NCBI RefSeq assembly: GCF_024868665.1
Contig: NW_026634463.1
Span: forward strand, 1,937-65,936
Source: Triplophysa rosa
Lineage: Eukaryota > Chordata > Actinopteri > Cypriniformes > Nemacheilidae
Direction of reading: 5' to 3'
Length of the DNA: 64,000 nt
Below, one piece after another: positions 1 to 17,655 of the stretch. The translations under genes and the position numbers were made by a program. Position 1 is the stretch's first letter. Each line of letters opens with the position of its first letter. The notes beneath the pieces are model-generated. The model worked only from the letters and a program-made list of their open reading frames with translations. It had not been told where the DNA came from and did no database searches.

Positions 1-1157
1 GAGTCCTTATACCGGAAAGAGAAATGATTAGTTCGTCTCTCGAGTCATCGGGTCCGAGTCCTTATACCGGAAAGAGAAATGATTAGTTCGTCTCTCGAGT
101 CATCTTTCGTTCTTTTGTCAAATGGTAGCTCCGCAGGCAAACCTGCAGCCTGTACCGGAGTCTTCGAGTCCGAGTCTTTAACGTTACGTGACTTCCCGGA
201 TCATCAGTCAAATGCATGATGTAAGTGTTATATGTTGTATTATAGGAAGAAATATTATAAATATTATATGATACAAAGATATGTGCAATAAACATCTTCT
301 CTAAAACGTACCGTTCTGTTCTTTTTTCTGCCAGTATATTCATAAATGTTTCTTGTGGATTTCTGCATGTGTCTTTAATTTATCTTAATAACTAACTATT
401 TTGAATAAGAACTGTGCTGGCAAAATATAAACATAAGCAACACTAGTAAAGTCAGTGTTTATGTCTAATGCATATATTACACAAGTGATCTCTTATTAAA
501 TAATTGCACATTTAAATGATTTCAATAGCCTATTATTATATACTTTGCAAACTGCATGAGACTTTTTAGTGAAAAACAACAACTTGTAAACCTTATTGCA
601 TACCTGAGTGACCCAAAATTGTTAATGAATTATAAATACATAATTTTACAGAAATGCATCAAAAGCAAGAGTTAAAAACTGCATGAATATTTGTAAGGGA
701 AGTCAGGAAATAAGTTATTTTTGTATGTAATACATTAAACAAGCATCGGTCATATCACGTGACAAAAGAACGAACGACTCGGACCCGTGGACTCGGTAGA
801 TGAACTAATCATTTATGTTTTCTGTAAATGCGCCTATATGGGCAAAATAAGTCTCTAGAGTTGAGCTATAATCCTTTTTGTTTCTTGTACAGATTTCAGA
901 GCTTATATGGCTGTCAGGAAATAATTAAATAACTGTTTCTCATAACTTGTCCCTAACTACAATATAAGTTATTTCTTATTATATATCTGATCAAAACATT
1001 TAGCATAAATAAACGTTATGGGGTAATTTGGCTATTAGCATGCAACATTAATTTAACTGCTCAGATGAACGAAATGACTCGAAAAAAGATTCGTTCATTT
1101 TGCTGAACGAGATTCAAACATCCGAATCGCAAAAATGACTCGAACTTCCCATCACTA
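1..1157. mobile_element. Right part of a hAT-like non-autonomous element
   Basis: The stretch ends at 1141-1157 with the complement of TAGTGATGGGAAGTTCG, a terminus typical of a common fish hAT family. Two tandem units of 55 bp open the window (1-55 and 56-110). The segment near 745-815 is a diverged inverse of the sequence at 75-130, with the shared core CGTTCTTTTGTCA, so the body is partly palindromic. The left end lies outside the window. I see no coding sequence: the 86-codon frame at 83-343 runs through the repeat and resembles nothing. Family assignment rests on the terminus and palindromic structure only. Confidence 0.5.
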
Positions 1158-2338
1158 GTTTTGAGACTCTCCTGGCAGCGCTGTCCCTCCCACTTGAGTT
1201 GTCATCCTGTTTAGCCAATCAGATTCAACCTTACCATTCAACCAATTGTGGCGGTGGTGTGGTGCCAACCGCCTTGTGGGGGGTAGAGGGTAGTATACAC
1301 TTCACTAAGGAAGACTGAGTGAGCAACAGGAGCTTGGTCCTCCCACCCAGTGCTTTTGGTCTCGTTTCAGCTGGTAACTGAATGTGGTACCCGTCTAGTT
1401 ACGGTGCACGAAGCTTCAGAGATGACGAGGTGGGCTTCAGGATCTTCTTCATTCACGGGAGCCACCTGAAGTGTGTATGTGCCTAAAGCTAGTGTATGAG
1501 TGCACAACCCACCCTCCCCAAATCTAACAGGACGCCCCCACTCCTTAGTAAAAGTGACTTCAATTCACTACACACAGCTTAACTCTTCTAATAAAGGATT
1601 TATTTAAACTAAAATAACTGTAAAGAGTTGTTTCTCTTTCCCAATAAGAAGAGTGTAAGAAGTAGTACACAAAAATGAAATACAAGGTAAATAAAAATAA
1701 ACAACAAATATAAACAACTCTGTATCCGTTCAGGGTATCAACAATAATCAAAATCCCCTCTCACTGTTCTAGTGAGATTACACACCGGTTTGAGAATTTT
1801 GATACACAATTCACAATCACGTTCGATAAAGTTCAATGATTCACTTCGCAGATCAAATCAAAGAATAGTCGTCCTCTATTCCATGCACGGGTTCTCAGGT
1901 TACAAGAAGTTCGCAACCGTGCAAGAGTAACGGCTGATGAAATCTTTTATCCAAAGTTCGTTCACTGTTTCATAAATAGGACTTCACTTAGTGGGGTAAT
2001 TCACAATTCAGTTCACTCACCGGAGAAATGTTGTTCAGTTTCCCAAAGTGCAACACAGAATGAGACAAACTGAGCACACCACCACCTCCCTGAGGGATGA
2101 GGCGCTGAACGATGTCCTTCGAATGGCAGGGTTACGTCTGTACACAATGTTCTCCCAGCGATTGCCCTAGAGATCCTGGCGCCGACAGCTCGATCCTACA
2201 AGGCCGCGACCCCAGCTGACACAGACCACATTGAAGCGACGATACGTAGCTTAGCCCATCCGACGACTCGGCACTTTCTCCACGCAACGCACAATAACAC
2301 ATAATTAGCGTTTCCCGTTCGTTTGAACAAGTAAAACC
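1158..2338. other. Intergenic stretch with no recognised gene
   Basis: I see no conserved coding sequence in this 1.2 kb. It has a short GC-richer part (about 1160-1530) and an AT-richer part. A TGGCGCC string at 2177-2183 looks like the start of a retroviral primer-binding site, but the bases after it do not continue the match and no flanking LTR pair was found. The sequence just left of 2339 appears to be the host side of the RPL24/Ty3 insertion and would continue at 6574 if the insert were removed. Confidence 0.4.
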
Positions 2339-2344
2339 AAAAAA

Positions 2345-2437
2345 AACTGAGCAAAACGGAAAATAAACCGCGTGAGAGCAATTGACTCTGGTAACGTTAG
2401 CAATTTCGTGCTAACAGCTAGCAGGCGCGTTTTCACT
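2345..2437. repeat. 93-bp direct repeat, left copy (long target-site duplication)
   Basis: This segment recurs at 6481-6573 with two visible differences (a/t in the GTTAGC(A/T)ATTTCG part and g/a in GGCGC(G/A)TTTTC). It is preceded here by an 8-A run and in the right copy by a 14-A run. Sequence outside the pair is unrelated on the two sides, and the insert lies exactly between them. This is what a target-site duplication looks like, although 93 bp is far longer than usual for a LINE-driven insertion. Confidence 0.75.
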
Positions 2438-2843
2438 CCTTAGCAGGACCCTTGGCGCTCTGAGTGGAAACCTTCTTGGTCACCTGTTTGGCTTTTTTAG
2501 CCTCCTTAGCAGCTCTGGTGGCCTGCTCTCTCTGGGCTTTACGCACTTCAGGTTTCTGGTTCCTCTTGGCCAGGATCTCCACGAGTGAAGCTCCAGTGAT
2601 GGCTCTCTGAAACTTCACGGCACGACGCGTGCGCTTCTTTGACACCTCTTCAGACTGGCCCTTCTTGTGTTTGCGTCTGTAAAGAACAGTCCAGCTGATC
2701 TGTCGAGGATTTCTCTTGGACAGGAACGCAGACTCACATTTTGCGTTCAGAAACTGGAAAACCTTTCCGTCGATCCTGGCGTACCGCCGGCCGTGGCCGG
2801 GATATATTTTATATCCACTGAAACTGCACAACTCGACCTTCAT
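2433..2843 (-). pseudogene. rpl24: Intronless, 3'-truncated RPL24 retrocopy
   Basis: The 136-codon frame starts [20 protein letters not shown] and is recognisable along its length as ribosomal protein eL24 of the large subunit, including [20 protein letters not shown] and the basic stretch RKHKKGQ. RPL24 is normally about 157 residues and is encoded by several exons. Here there is no intron, and the protein stops after GPAK, where the sequence passes into the flanking direct repeat, which supplies the last Glu codon and the TGA. About 20 C-terminal residues are missing. The sequence upstream of the ATG (2844 to about 2870, read on the minus strand, CTCTTCCC-like) may be the 5' UTR. The frame is otherwise open. 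It lies antisense to the adjacent Ty3-type pol within the same insertion. Probably a non-functional fragment; no promoter is evident. Confidence 0.9.
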
Positions 2844-2879
2844 GGCGGCGAGTCAGCTAGGGAAGAGAATGGATCAGTA

Positions 2880-5800
2880 TGGCCGAGGAATCAAAGAGGC
2901 AAGAGTCCAAAGAGTGTAAGCTGATCTCAAGATCCAAACAGAGACGTTGAGTCGTGGAGACAAGATTGGTTTTGTGAAAGTGGCTGGAAAGCAAGCTGTT
3001 ACCATTCCACCTTTCAGTGAACGCGTGTTGGAAGGTCGTTGCAGGTTGCCCCCTAAAATGAGCTGTCAAGTGTTAGTGGAAGCCTCACCTGAAGTCAGTT
3101 TACCCAAGAGTGTTATAATTGCCAATGTGCTTACCAGGACTATTAATGGAAAAGTCCCAGTCAGAGTGTAGAATTCCAGTGAAAAGCCAATAAAACTCCC
3201 ACCACGATGTAGGATAGCAGCACTGTCTAAACCCCAGGAAGTTGTTCCAAAAGCGCTTGTGGAGTTTGAAGAGGAAGATGATGTGCTGTATGTTCGAACA
3301 GTTCAGCAGCCCCAAGTGAAAGTGGAGGAGAGCACCTCAGAGCGATTACCAGTACCAGTGCAAACAAATATGGAAAACCTCATAGAGGACCAGCGTGAAA
3401 GACTACGAAGTCTACTGACAAAGCACAGTGACGTGTTTTCAGCAAATGAAGGTGACTTCGGACATACCACGACTGTTACGCACAGAGTTCCCACAGGAGA
3501 CGCTCCTCCCATTAAGCAAAGACACCGTAGAATTGCACCCCATGTATTTCAGGAAGTGAAACGACATGTTAGAGATTTAGTGTCACAGGGCATTCTTAAA
3601 GAAAGCTGCAGTCCGTGGGCGTCTCCAGCTGTGATTGTAATCAGGAAAGATGGCAGCGTACGCTTTTGTTGCGACTATCGAAGGTTGAATAAAGTGACCT
3701 GCAAAGATGCTTACCCGCTCCCACGGGTAGAGGAATCACTGGATGCCTTGGAAAATGCCCAGCTGTTCTCTACACTTGATCTTACTTCTGGATATTTTCA
3801 GGTGGCCATGAGCGAGGAGGACAGAGTTAAGACTGCAGTCACCACTCCCTTTGGGCTGTTTGAGTGGACAAGGATGCCATTCGGACTCTGCAATGCTCCT
3901 GCAACATTTCAGCGACTGATGGGAGTAGTGCTCGGTGATTTGACGTTTGACATATTGCTCATCTACCTGGATGACATCATTGTATTCTCCAAGGACTTTG
4001 AGAGCCATTGTCAAAGACTGGAAATTGTGTTTAATCGAATGAGACAACATGGACTGAAGCTTAAGCCTAGCAAGTGTTTTCTTTTAAAGCCGGAAGTGAA
4101 ATTTCTAGGACACCTGATTTAGTCCAAAGGAATACAAGTTGACCATGAGAAGACTCGAGCCTTGGAAGAATGGCCCGTACCCAAGAATGTCAGAGAGTTG
4201 AGACAAGTCCTGGGATTCCTGAGCTACTACAGAAGGTTCATTCCCGGGTTTGCTCAGTTAGCACGGCCCCTTCATGCTTTGGTTGGAAAAGGGAACACCA
4301 CGGGACCCTTTAACTGGACCACTGAATGCCAGACTGCACTCACTAAACTCAAACGCTGCTTAATGTGCCCACCAATTCTCGCTTACCCTGATTTCAGCCA
4401 GCCTTTTGTGCTCACCACTGATGGAAGCCTGCTGGGTTTGGGAGCTGTATTAAGTCAGCGTCAGGAAGGAGTTGAACATGTAATCGCGTATGCGAGTCGA
4501 GGACTTCACGGATCAGAAAGGAATGACAGAAACTATAGTTCTTTCAAGTTGGAGCTACTTGCTTTGAAATGGGCGATCACTGAGAAGTTCAAGGAATATT
4601 TGACCTAATCCTAGTTCTCCGTGATCACAGACCATAACCCTCTGCGATACTTGGAAATGGCAAATTTGGGAGCCGTCGAACAGCGGTGGCTGGCTGAGTT
4701 CGATTTCGAAGTGTACTACAAACCCGGACGTCTAAATACTAATGCTGACGTATTGTCTAGGATACCCACCTGTGAAGCGCCAGAGGAAGAGGACTCTGCT
4801 AAAGGATTTCATCAAGATGAATGCTGACGAAGTTTGTGCGTGTTTGTGGCCTGTCGCTAAAAAGCAGCCAAAAGTCCAAGCTTTAATCCAGATGACTGTC
4901 ACCGGGAATGTCCCAAGTTATAGTTGGAGTGATATAAAAGAGCTACAAAAGAGCGACCCAAACATAGCCCCTGTCTACCGTGCGGTACTGTACAAGAAGA
5001 ACTTGAGTCTGGTTGACCCGCGAACCATGAACCCGGAGTTGAAAAAACTTACTAGACAGTTCCAACGACTCCGTCTTGAAAAGAGTGTGATGCTTCGAAC
5101 TGTACTTGACCCAAGAGACAGTGAAGAGATTCGTCAACTGGTAATTCCGGAATCCTTGCATTACAAAGTGTACGAAAGTCAGCATGATCATTGTGGACAC
5201 TTCGGAGAAAGAAGCACACTGGAGAGGATGAGAACAAACTATTACTGGCCGACAATGACTAAAGATGTCCAAGACTGGGTCCAGCAATGTAAGAGATGTG
5301 CCCTTGCGAAGGATGTGTTTCCCAAACATCGTGCCCCAATGACATGCACTAATGTGTCTGCACCTCTGGAAGTTTTAGCCATGGATTATACTGTTTTGGA
5401 GGAATCCGTGGGTGGATATGAAAATGTCCTTGTCTTAACTGACATGTTCACTCGCTTCACAGTTGAGGTGCCAACTAAGAATAAGACCGCACATACAACA
5501 GCCAAAGCTCTTGTACAGCAGTGGTTCGCCCACTACGGCTGTCCGGCAAGATTACATTCTGACCAAGGTCGGTGCTTCGAAGCAAAGGTAATCAAAGAAC
5601 TGTGCCAAGTCTATGGAATTGGAAAGAGTCGCACCACTCCGTACCATCCCCAGGGTAACTCCCAGTGTGAAAGATTTAACAGAACCATGCACGACATGTT
5701 AAGAACGTTACCTCCAGAAAAGAAAAAGAACTGGAAGCAGTATCTACCTGAATTGGTTATGGCCTATAATAGCCGGACCCACACTTCAACGGGCTATTCA

Positions 5801-6468
5801 CCTTTCTAATTAATGTTCGGAAGAGATGCTCGTATGCCCCTGGACATCTTTAATGGAAGAGACTTGGAGGATAGTGAAGTTGACAACCTTGATGACTGGG
5901 TGAAAAAGCACCACAACAAGTTGAAAGTAGCTGTGCAAGTGGCCGAGAAGACGGCACAAGAAGCTTCTCGACAGAGAAAGAGAGCTTATGATCGCAGATC
6001 CCGTGGAGCACTTATGAGATCTGGAGACCGTGTCCTGTTACGGAACCATTCACACAGAGTCTCGAACATACATTGTAGTGAAACAGAACCACGAAGACAC
6101 TTCCGCCTTCACTATTCGCCCAGAAAAGGGAGGAAAATGTAAAGTTGTACACAGAGACCAACTTAAACATTGCACCAGAGACAGTCACAAACCTGCACAT
6201 CTAAACGTAAAGTTAGAGGACACACAGAGCAGGAACACACTGATTCAGATCCAGATGTTCTTGTTGTCCCAAGAGGTACACTTACACCTGCTACACACAC
6301 AAGCACGGGGTGTAGAAGAAAAGAAGGGGGTGAGTTAGACACGGGCATTAGGGAACATGATGGTGTAGTGTCCGCTGATGATTCAGTAACTCAGTCTTTA
6401 CATGAGTCAGAAAATTCAGGTGTTTCTGATGCTGTATTGTGAAAACGAAAAATAAAAATGTGTTCTTT
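2880..6468 (+). mobile_element. Decayed Ty3-type pol (RT, RNase H, integrase), transcript copy
   Basis: The segment runs in order from a protease-RT linker (2947-3171), through reverse transcriptase (about 3490-4120, with YLDD near 3970), RNase H (4162-4800, TDGS and later SVITDHNPLRY) and integrase (about 5150-5800, HH-CC zinc site, then a D,D,E core with TDMF, HSDQG and NSQCERF), to a chromodomain-like or linker tail ending near 6170. Gag and protease are absent and no LTR flanks it. In-frame stops are at 3169, 4120, 4606, 4612 and 5807, and frame changes occur near 4790 and 6050, so it cannot make pol. It ends in AATAAA and a poly(A) run, so it looks like a reverse-transcribed mRNA of a Ty3 element rather than a standard LTR-to-LTR insertion. 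Confidence 0.85.
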
Positions 6469-6482
6469 AAAAAAAAAAAAAA
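6451..6482 (+). other. Polyadenylation signal plus 14-A tail
   Basis: AATAAA at 6451-6456 is followed 12 bases later by an uninterrupted run of 14 A (6469-6482), and immediately after that by the right copy of the 93-bp direct repeat. This arrangement marks the 3' end of a polyadenylated RNA inserted by target-primed reverse transcription. Some of the A bases may belong to the target repeat, whose left copy also starts with A. Confidence 0.75.
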
Positions 6483-6573
6483 CTGAGCAAAACGGAAAAT
6501 AAACCGCGTGAGAGCAATTGACTCTGGTAACGTTAGCTATTTCGTGCTAACAGCTAGCAGGCGCATTTTCACT
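6481..6573. repeat. 93-bp direct repeat, right copy (long target-site duplication)
   Basis: Second copy of 2345-2437, directly abutting the poly(A) tail of the inserted Ty3 transcript. Two substitutions separate the copies over 93 bp, which suggests a fairly young insertion. Sequence after 6573 (CTCCGCTCACAC...) is unique within the window and reads as the original continuation of the target. Confidence 0.75.
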
Positions 6574-6907
6574 GCTCCGCTCACACTAATAACACGACAA
6601 CTCCTCTATCGCGTCTTGTAACTCTCAAAGTTCCTGCGATTAGGCACTTAACAAAGTTAACAAACGATATAACTGTGCATCATGGGTCTACGCTACTTGT
6701 TATAGCGGTCAAAACTACCCAAAGATCACAGCAACTTCACGAGCGCACACTTTCTCTCTGCCATTTCTTCTCGGAATCCTTTACGTCTCTCTTACGACAA
6801 ATAAAAATGGCGGCGACCATAGCAAAAATCAAAATAGAAGTCTCTTACACAAAACGATTATTGTAGTCCCATACACAATCATAATCGTGGAGAGCACAGA
6901 ACTCAAG
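6574..6907. other. Flanking DNA without recognised gene
   Basis: This is the host-side sequence right of the RPL24/Ty3 insertion. A 63-codon frame at 6675-6866 shows no family resemblance. I see no promoter, RNA gene or repeat that I can name here. Confidence 0.35.
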
Positions 6908-7079
6908 AGGCTTGTTCGACTTTATGCGGCGCCACAAGATCCGACAGGCGGATGACATCTAAGTACCGCTAGAGCGATTCGAAACCAAACATTTTTATGG
7001 TTTTTCGAATGGCTCTCGCAGTACTTTGATGTCATCCGCCTGTCGGATCTTGCGGCGCCGCATCAAGTCGAACAAGCCT
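6908..7079. mobile_element. Foldback MITE, 172 bp
   Basis: The left 60 bp, beginning AGGCTTGTTCGACTTTATGC, is the near-perfect inverse of the right 60 bp ending at 7079 (GTCGAACAAGCCT). The shared inner core is GATCCGACAGGCGGATGACAT. The middle also folds, with AAACCAAACAT facing ATGGTTTTTCG. A long hairpin without coding capacity is typical of a foldback-type MITE. The flanks do not show a clear target duplication. Confidence 0.75.
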
Positions 7080-7599
7080 AACACCCGTTTCACACCGCAC
7101 ACGTAAGCAGAGCGTGAGCAGCGCATATTTTTTTCGGCGCACATGTTAACAGATGAGAGCATTCATACCGCGCATACTCGCGGAGCAGAAGCGGCGTAAG
7201 CAGCTAACGCCCAATTAAAGTGACAGTGTATTCTTTACAGACAAAATCCACATGGATTGACAGGAAAAAGTAACACTTTCACTTTTAAAGCATGTAAGTG
7301 GTGTTGAATGTGTTTTTAACAGTCGCCATGAGTTTCAAAAAGACTTTTGCCAGGAGTTTTTTGGCCAAAACCACAACAGCACTAGGATTTATAATACAAG
7401 TACGTTTATCCTAATGTTATGCTTGTATTGCAAATGAAGGAGTGGGAAACGATCGCATTAAGCTGTCAGTGTACTGTCTGAAACCCACTGTCATCATAAC
7501 CTTCTGAAACAACAGATAAAACTACATAGACATCGTGTTATATGCTTATATTGCGTATGTGTGAGAGAAGAGCGATAGCATCACAAATCAGTCACTCTC
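7080..7599. other. Repeat-like DNA without recognised gene
   Basis: The first 130 bp (GTTTCACACCGC..., GCGTGAGCAGCGC) resembles the terminal type of common fish MITEs, but no matching second end was found. An ATG near 7328 opens only a short frame with no resemblance to a known protein. Nothing else was recognised. Confidence 0.3.
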
Positions 7600-7876
7600 T
7601 CCTATGAAAGTGAAGTGAAAGTGACCTATTAGTCAGATATGGTGACCCATACCCGAAATGTGACCTCTGCATTTAACCCATCCAGAGAGTAGTGAACACA
7701 CGCACAGCAAGTCGTGAACACATGTACACCCGGAGCAGTGGGCAGCTATCACTGCAGCGCCCGGGGAGCAAGTAGGGGTAAGGTGCCTTGCTCAAAGGCA
7801 CCTCAGTCGTTACCCACCGGCCCTGGGAATCGAACCGGCAACCTTCTGGTCACGAGTCCGACTCTCTAACCATTTA
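7600..7876 (-). mobile_element. tRNA-derived SINE (minus orientation)
   Basis: Read on the minus strand, the element starts near 7876 with a pol III A-box-like TGGTTAGAGAGT (7861-7872) and has a B-box GGTTCGATTCC (7826-7836) about 40 bases on. This spacing and order are those of a tRNA-type internal promoter. The body that follows (CCTTTGAGCAAGGCACCTTA, then GGTTAAATGCAGAGGTCAC) is a familiar dispersed fish repeat. It lies just past the last visible UNC13 exon, in the same orientation as that gene. Confidence 0.75.
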
Positions 7877-8099
7877 CCTTTTTGTAAATGTATATTTATA
7901 CTTTGTGCACATAAATTAGGTTCTATTCATGTGAAACTGTTTACGCATGTGTGTATCTTGTTTTACGCGTGAATAATTAATGAGACTAAAATCGCTCAAT
8001 AGATATACTGTAGTGCACTATATAGGAGATAGGGAGCGGTTTCACACACAGCCACTGCTGTTTCATCAGCTCTGATGTGTTGACATCTGTAAATCTCAC

Positions 8100-14640
<6,541 letters not shown>

Positions 14641-15182
14641 TTTCTTCATTAATTGATGTACTGGACGCCATAGCAGATTCATACGCCTATACAGATTCTA
14701 CAGAGACATCTAAACCACCACGACAATCAATAATGAAAACATCTCAACATGTCTCCTAATGAGATTCAGTAGAGAACAAACAAGACGTGATCCCAGCCAT
14801 CTCACACACGTTATTCATATTTGATCTCAAATATATCTCATCAAGTCAAAGACAAAAACTGTTAATGTTGTGTATATACATAAACATTCTCTAGTGTATG
14901 TCAACATTAATTGGCTCTTTTTGCCTTAGCGACGTCTTTCCTTTATACGTTTTAATACATCATGATCAAGACAACACAACTCAGTCAGTCAGTAAAAGAG
15001 AAACACAACTGATTCATAATGAAGTTCATAATTTGAACATTTCATTCGGCTAGTAATATAATAAAATTATGAAATAGCCTGTACATGATCAAACTTACAT
15101 GAAAATATAATACTTCCATAGCCTAGTCAGACGCAAAGGTAAAAACAAAAGAAAAACTGCATTAGAAACAGAGATAATAATG
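14641..15182. other. UNC13 intron or upstream DNA, nothing recognised
   Basis: No further UNC13 exon could be recognised upstream of 14359. A short minus-strand frame from an ATG near 14670 (MASSTSINEE) is followed by a GT, but its phase does not fit the next exon. The rest is AT-rich unique sequence up to the tip of the first large inverted-repeat element at 15183. Confidence 0.35.
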
Positions 15183-15245
15183 AGTAGTATATATAGGGGA
15201 CATGTGTCAAAATGATTGATGGTGACCCTTGACCTTTGCGGGGGG

Positions 15246-15445
15246 GTTGAATTACTTCCGGACCACCCACGTTGTGAGGGCCCGCCCCCTTTGCGTTGAC
15301 CTTTGACCGTATCCGCCCCATTGTGAGGGACTGCCCCCTTTGTGTTGAACTTTTGCCCTTTGACAGTATCTGTCCACGTCGTGAGGGATTGCCCACGTCT
15401 GGAGTTGAACTCTTGAACTTTTGCCCGTACGGTTACCGGACATTT
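15246..15445 (+). repeat. Subterminal ~50-bp tandem repeats, copy A
   Basis: Units begin with GTTGA at 15246, 15295, 15344 and 15404, giving spacings of 49, 49 and 60 bp. The first three contain GTGAGGG followed by a C-rich track. The same array occurs at the tips of the other copies. Its place just inside the element ends suggests binding sites for a mobilising protein, which is inference only. Confidence 0.75.
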
Positions 15446-17625
15446 TTCTCTCTTTTCCGGAGATCATGTTTGGACATGTTTTAATGAGGTTGACGCGTAT
15501 CTTATGCGTGAATAAATAAAGCAACGAGTGATTAAATAAAACAATAAATCGGCGAATAAGTGATTAAAGAAAGAATTGGTTATATAAGTGATTAAATAAA
15601 TAATGAATACGCAAATAAACAAAGCAAGTAATGAATAAGTAAATAAACAAAGCAAGGAATGAATAAGTAAATAAACAAAGCAAGGAATGAATAAGTAATT
15701 AAATAAAGCACTCTATATATATATATATATATAGGCTGTGATAAAACTGTGGTAAAACTTACGTTGGCTGAAAGATCACATTCCTGCCGTTATACTGAAA
15801 GGACTGTTTCAGTCATTCCAGCGTTGCAAACACACCGACTCGTAAATCGTCGTGACGTTTAAGCGGTACGTAATTCAGAGTTTTCATCCGGCAGGGCGAC
15901 AGCGTCGGACGTTTTAATCGGGTATGATTTGTTTTACATCCCTAGCGTGAAAATTTGGCCGGATTAAGACCGGTTATTTGTGTAGCTTCACGAGCGAGCG
16001 TATTATCTCGACACAGGGATGCGTTGTATAGGATCGCCAGCTGAGGCTTTCGCCCTCGGGCATTGCGTGACCAATTGACCTGTGTGTACCCGAAGCATTC
16101 TATGGGACAAACTATAATCTCGCTATATCTCTAACTAATCAGAAAACAGCTTTTGCTACTAACATTCTAAACATATCCGCTTTATTCATCAGTATCTGTT
16201 TTGTTTAAAACTTAAACCATTCTCACACGTGTCTGATTGTACAGGGGCCTCCATGAAAATGGCTTGACCCAATAAATGTTTGTATGCGTGCACGAGTGTT
16301 CACCAAGAGCGGTTACCTTCCAGCGTTCATGTTTCTGAAAAATGAAAAAAAATCTGAGTATCCATTCTTCAAACTGTGTCTACAACACTGTATAATTAAA
16401 GCACATGTTTTCCTAACTGCATGGAGCGGTGTCTTTAAATGGTGTCCATGATGTTGCCCCTATCCTGACTGTTTTGCCTCTGTCTGAGAAGATGCCAGTG
16501 CGTCCACCAACCAAGGGTGAAGAAAAAAAAAAAGATCTTTATTGCTAGTGTTCATAGCATCACAGCAGGCAGTTGGGTGATTCCTTAAAACACAAAGCAG
16601 ATTTTGATTGAACAGCAAGAAACCTTAAATTGAATGTACGACATGTTAATTTTATGAATGTGTTTTATATCATGCCTCCAGGTTGTATCATAAAAAATAA
16701 GTCTGCATAAGGTTTTCAAAATAATTTTTTTAGATTAAAAATGAAAGTGATTCTATCAAAGGTATGCCTTTTAACATAACTGTTTATATGATTCTAAACT
16801 GATATTCTTTAAAACATTTAGAATAGTCAAATCTCGCACATCCTGTTATTACGAGTTGTCTTTGCACATCTGTTTTAGTGGTTAGTGTTAAACTGTGGCA
16901 ACCCCTTAACACCTAGACACGATTCTAAGATTTACTGACATATAGAGCAGACTCTGAGTTCTTTTCAGCATCAAACCTCTTTATTATTTTGTGTTGGACA
17001 TCTGATTGTGTAGCAAGGAAACTCAAGAAGTAGACATTCCATCCTACAGTAAGTGTTTCGGTTTACTTTTAGTTTAAACAAGGTCTTAATTGTTGTTGTT
17101 AAACAGTTTGCTTTAGATCCAAACTTTACATGCACAAAGTATACGTTGAATCACCTTTTCTTCATTTTATCCTCACCATTTTCTTATGTTTTGTTTTTGA
17201 GTGTCTATTGAATATACTAGGCTATATTTTCTTACACAAAGCAACTGAGCAATAGAGGTCTTCTCTGCAAGGATATGAAGTAGCTTGATTTTTTGTATAT
17301 GTAAATAGCTTTATATATTTTTTCATACACGGCTTTATATATATTTTTTTGTCATACACAGATTGGACAGGTTGCGTGCTGGATTGTGTACTACAGGTAA
17401 GTGGTAAAATGTAGTTAAATTTAGGAAACTTTCGACATGTGTAAATATATCCTTAAAATAAACTTAAAAAGTGGCTAAAGCATGCAAGAAAAATGGTCAA
17501 CTTGTGCAGACAATGCATCATCTGAAGCGCTGTGAATTGACTTCTAATGAGCAAAACATGCTGTATAGTGCTCTCAAGATAGAGATGCTCTGGTTTCAAG
17601 TGTTCCTGATTTAAAGGATTGGATG

Positions 17626-17655
17626 CAGGGGCGTAGCCAGAACTTTTTTTTTTTT
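17626..17655 (+). mobile_element. Broken left end of hAT MITE, copy A
   Basis: CAGGGGCGTAGCCAGAAC followed by a T run is the left end of the hAT MITE seen intact at 29120-29774. It is preceded by ATTGGATG, the complement of target duplication CATCCAAT. The T run then passes directly into sequence that belongs about 1.7 kb away in the intact arm, so the MITE is broken here. Confidence 0.7.

Noticed and set aside
2177..2190. Primer-binding site at TGGCGCC
   Set aside because: Only seven bases match the usual start of a lysine-tRNA site and no LTR precedes it with a second copy elsewhere.
2339..6573. The 93-bp repeats as LTRs of the Ty3 element
   Set aside because: They are too short, lack TG...CA ends, have no primer-binding site or polypurine tract next to them, and the element between them ends in poly(A). 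A target duplication explains them better.
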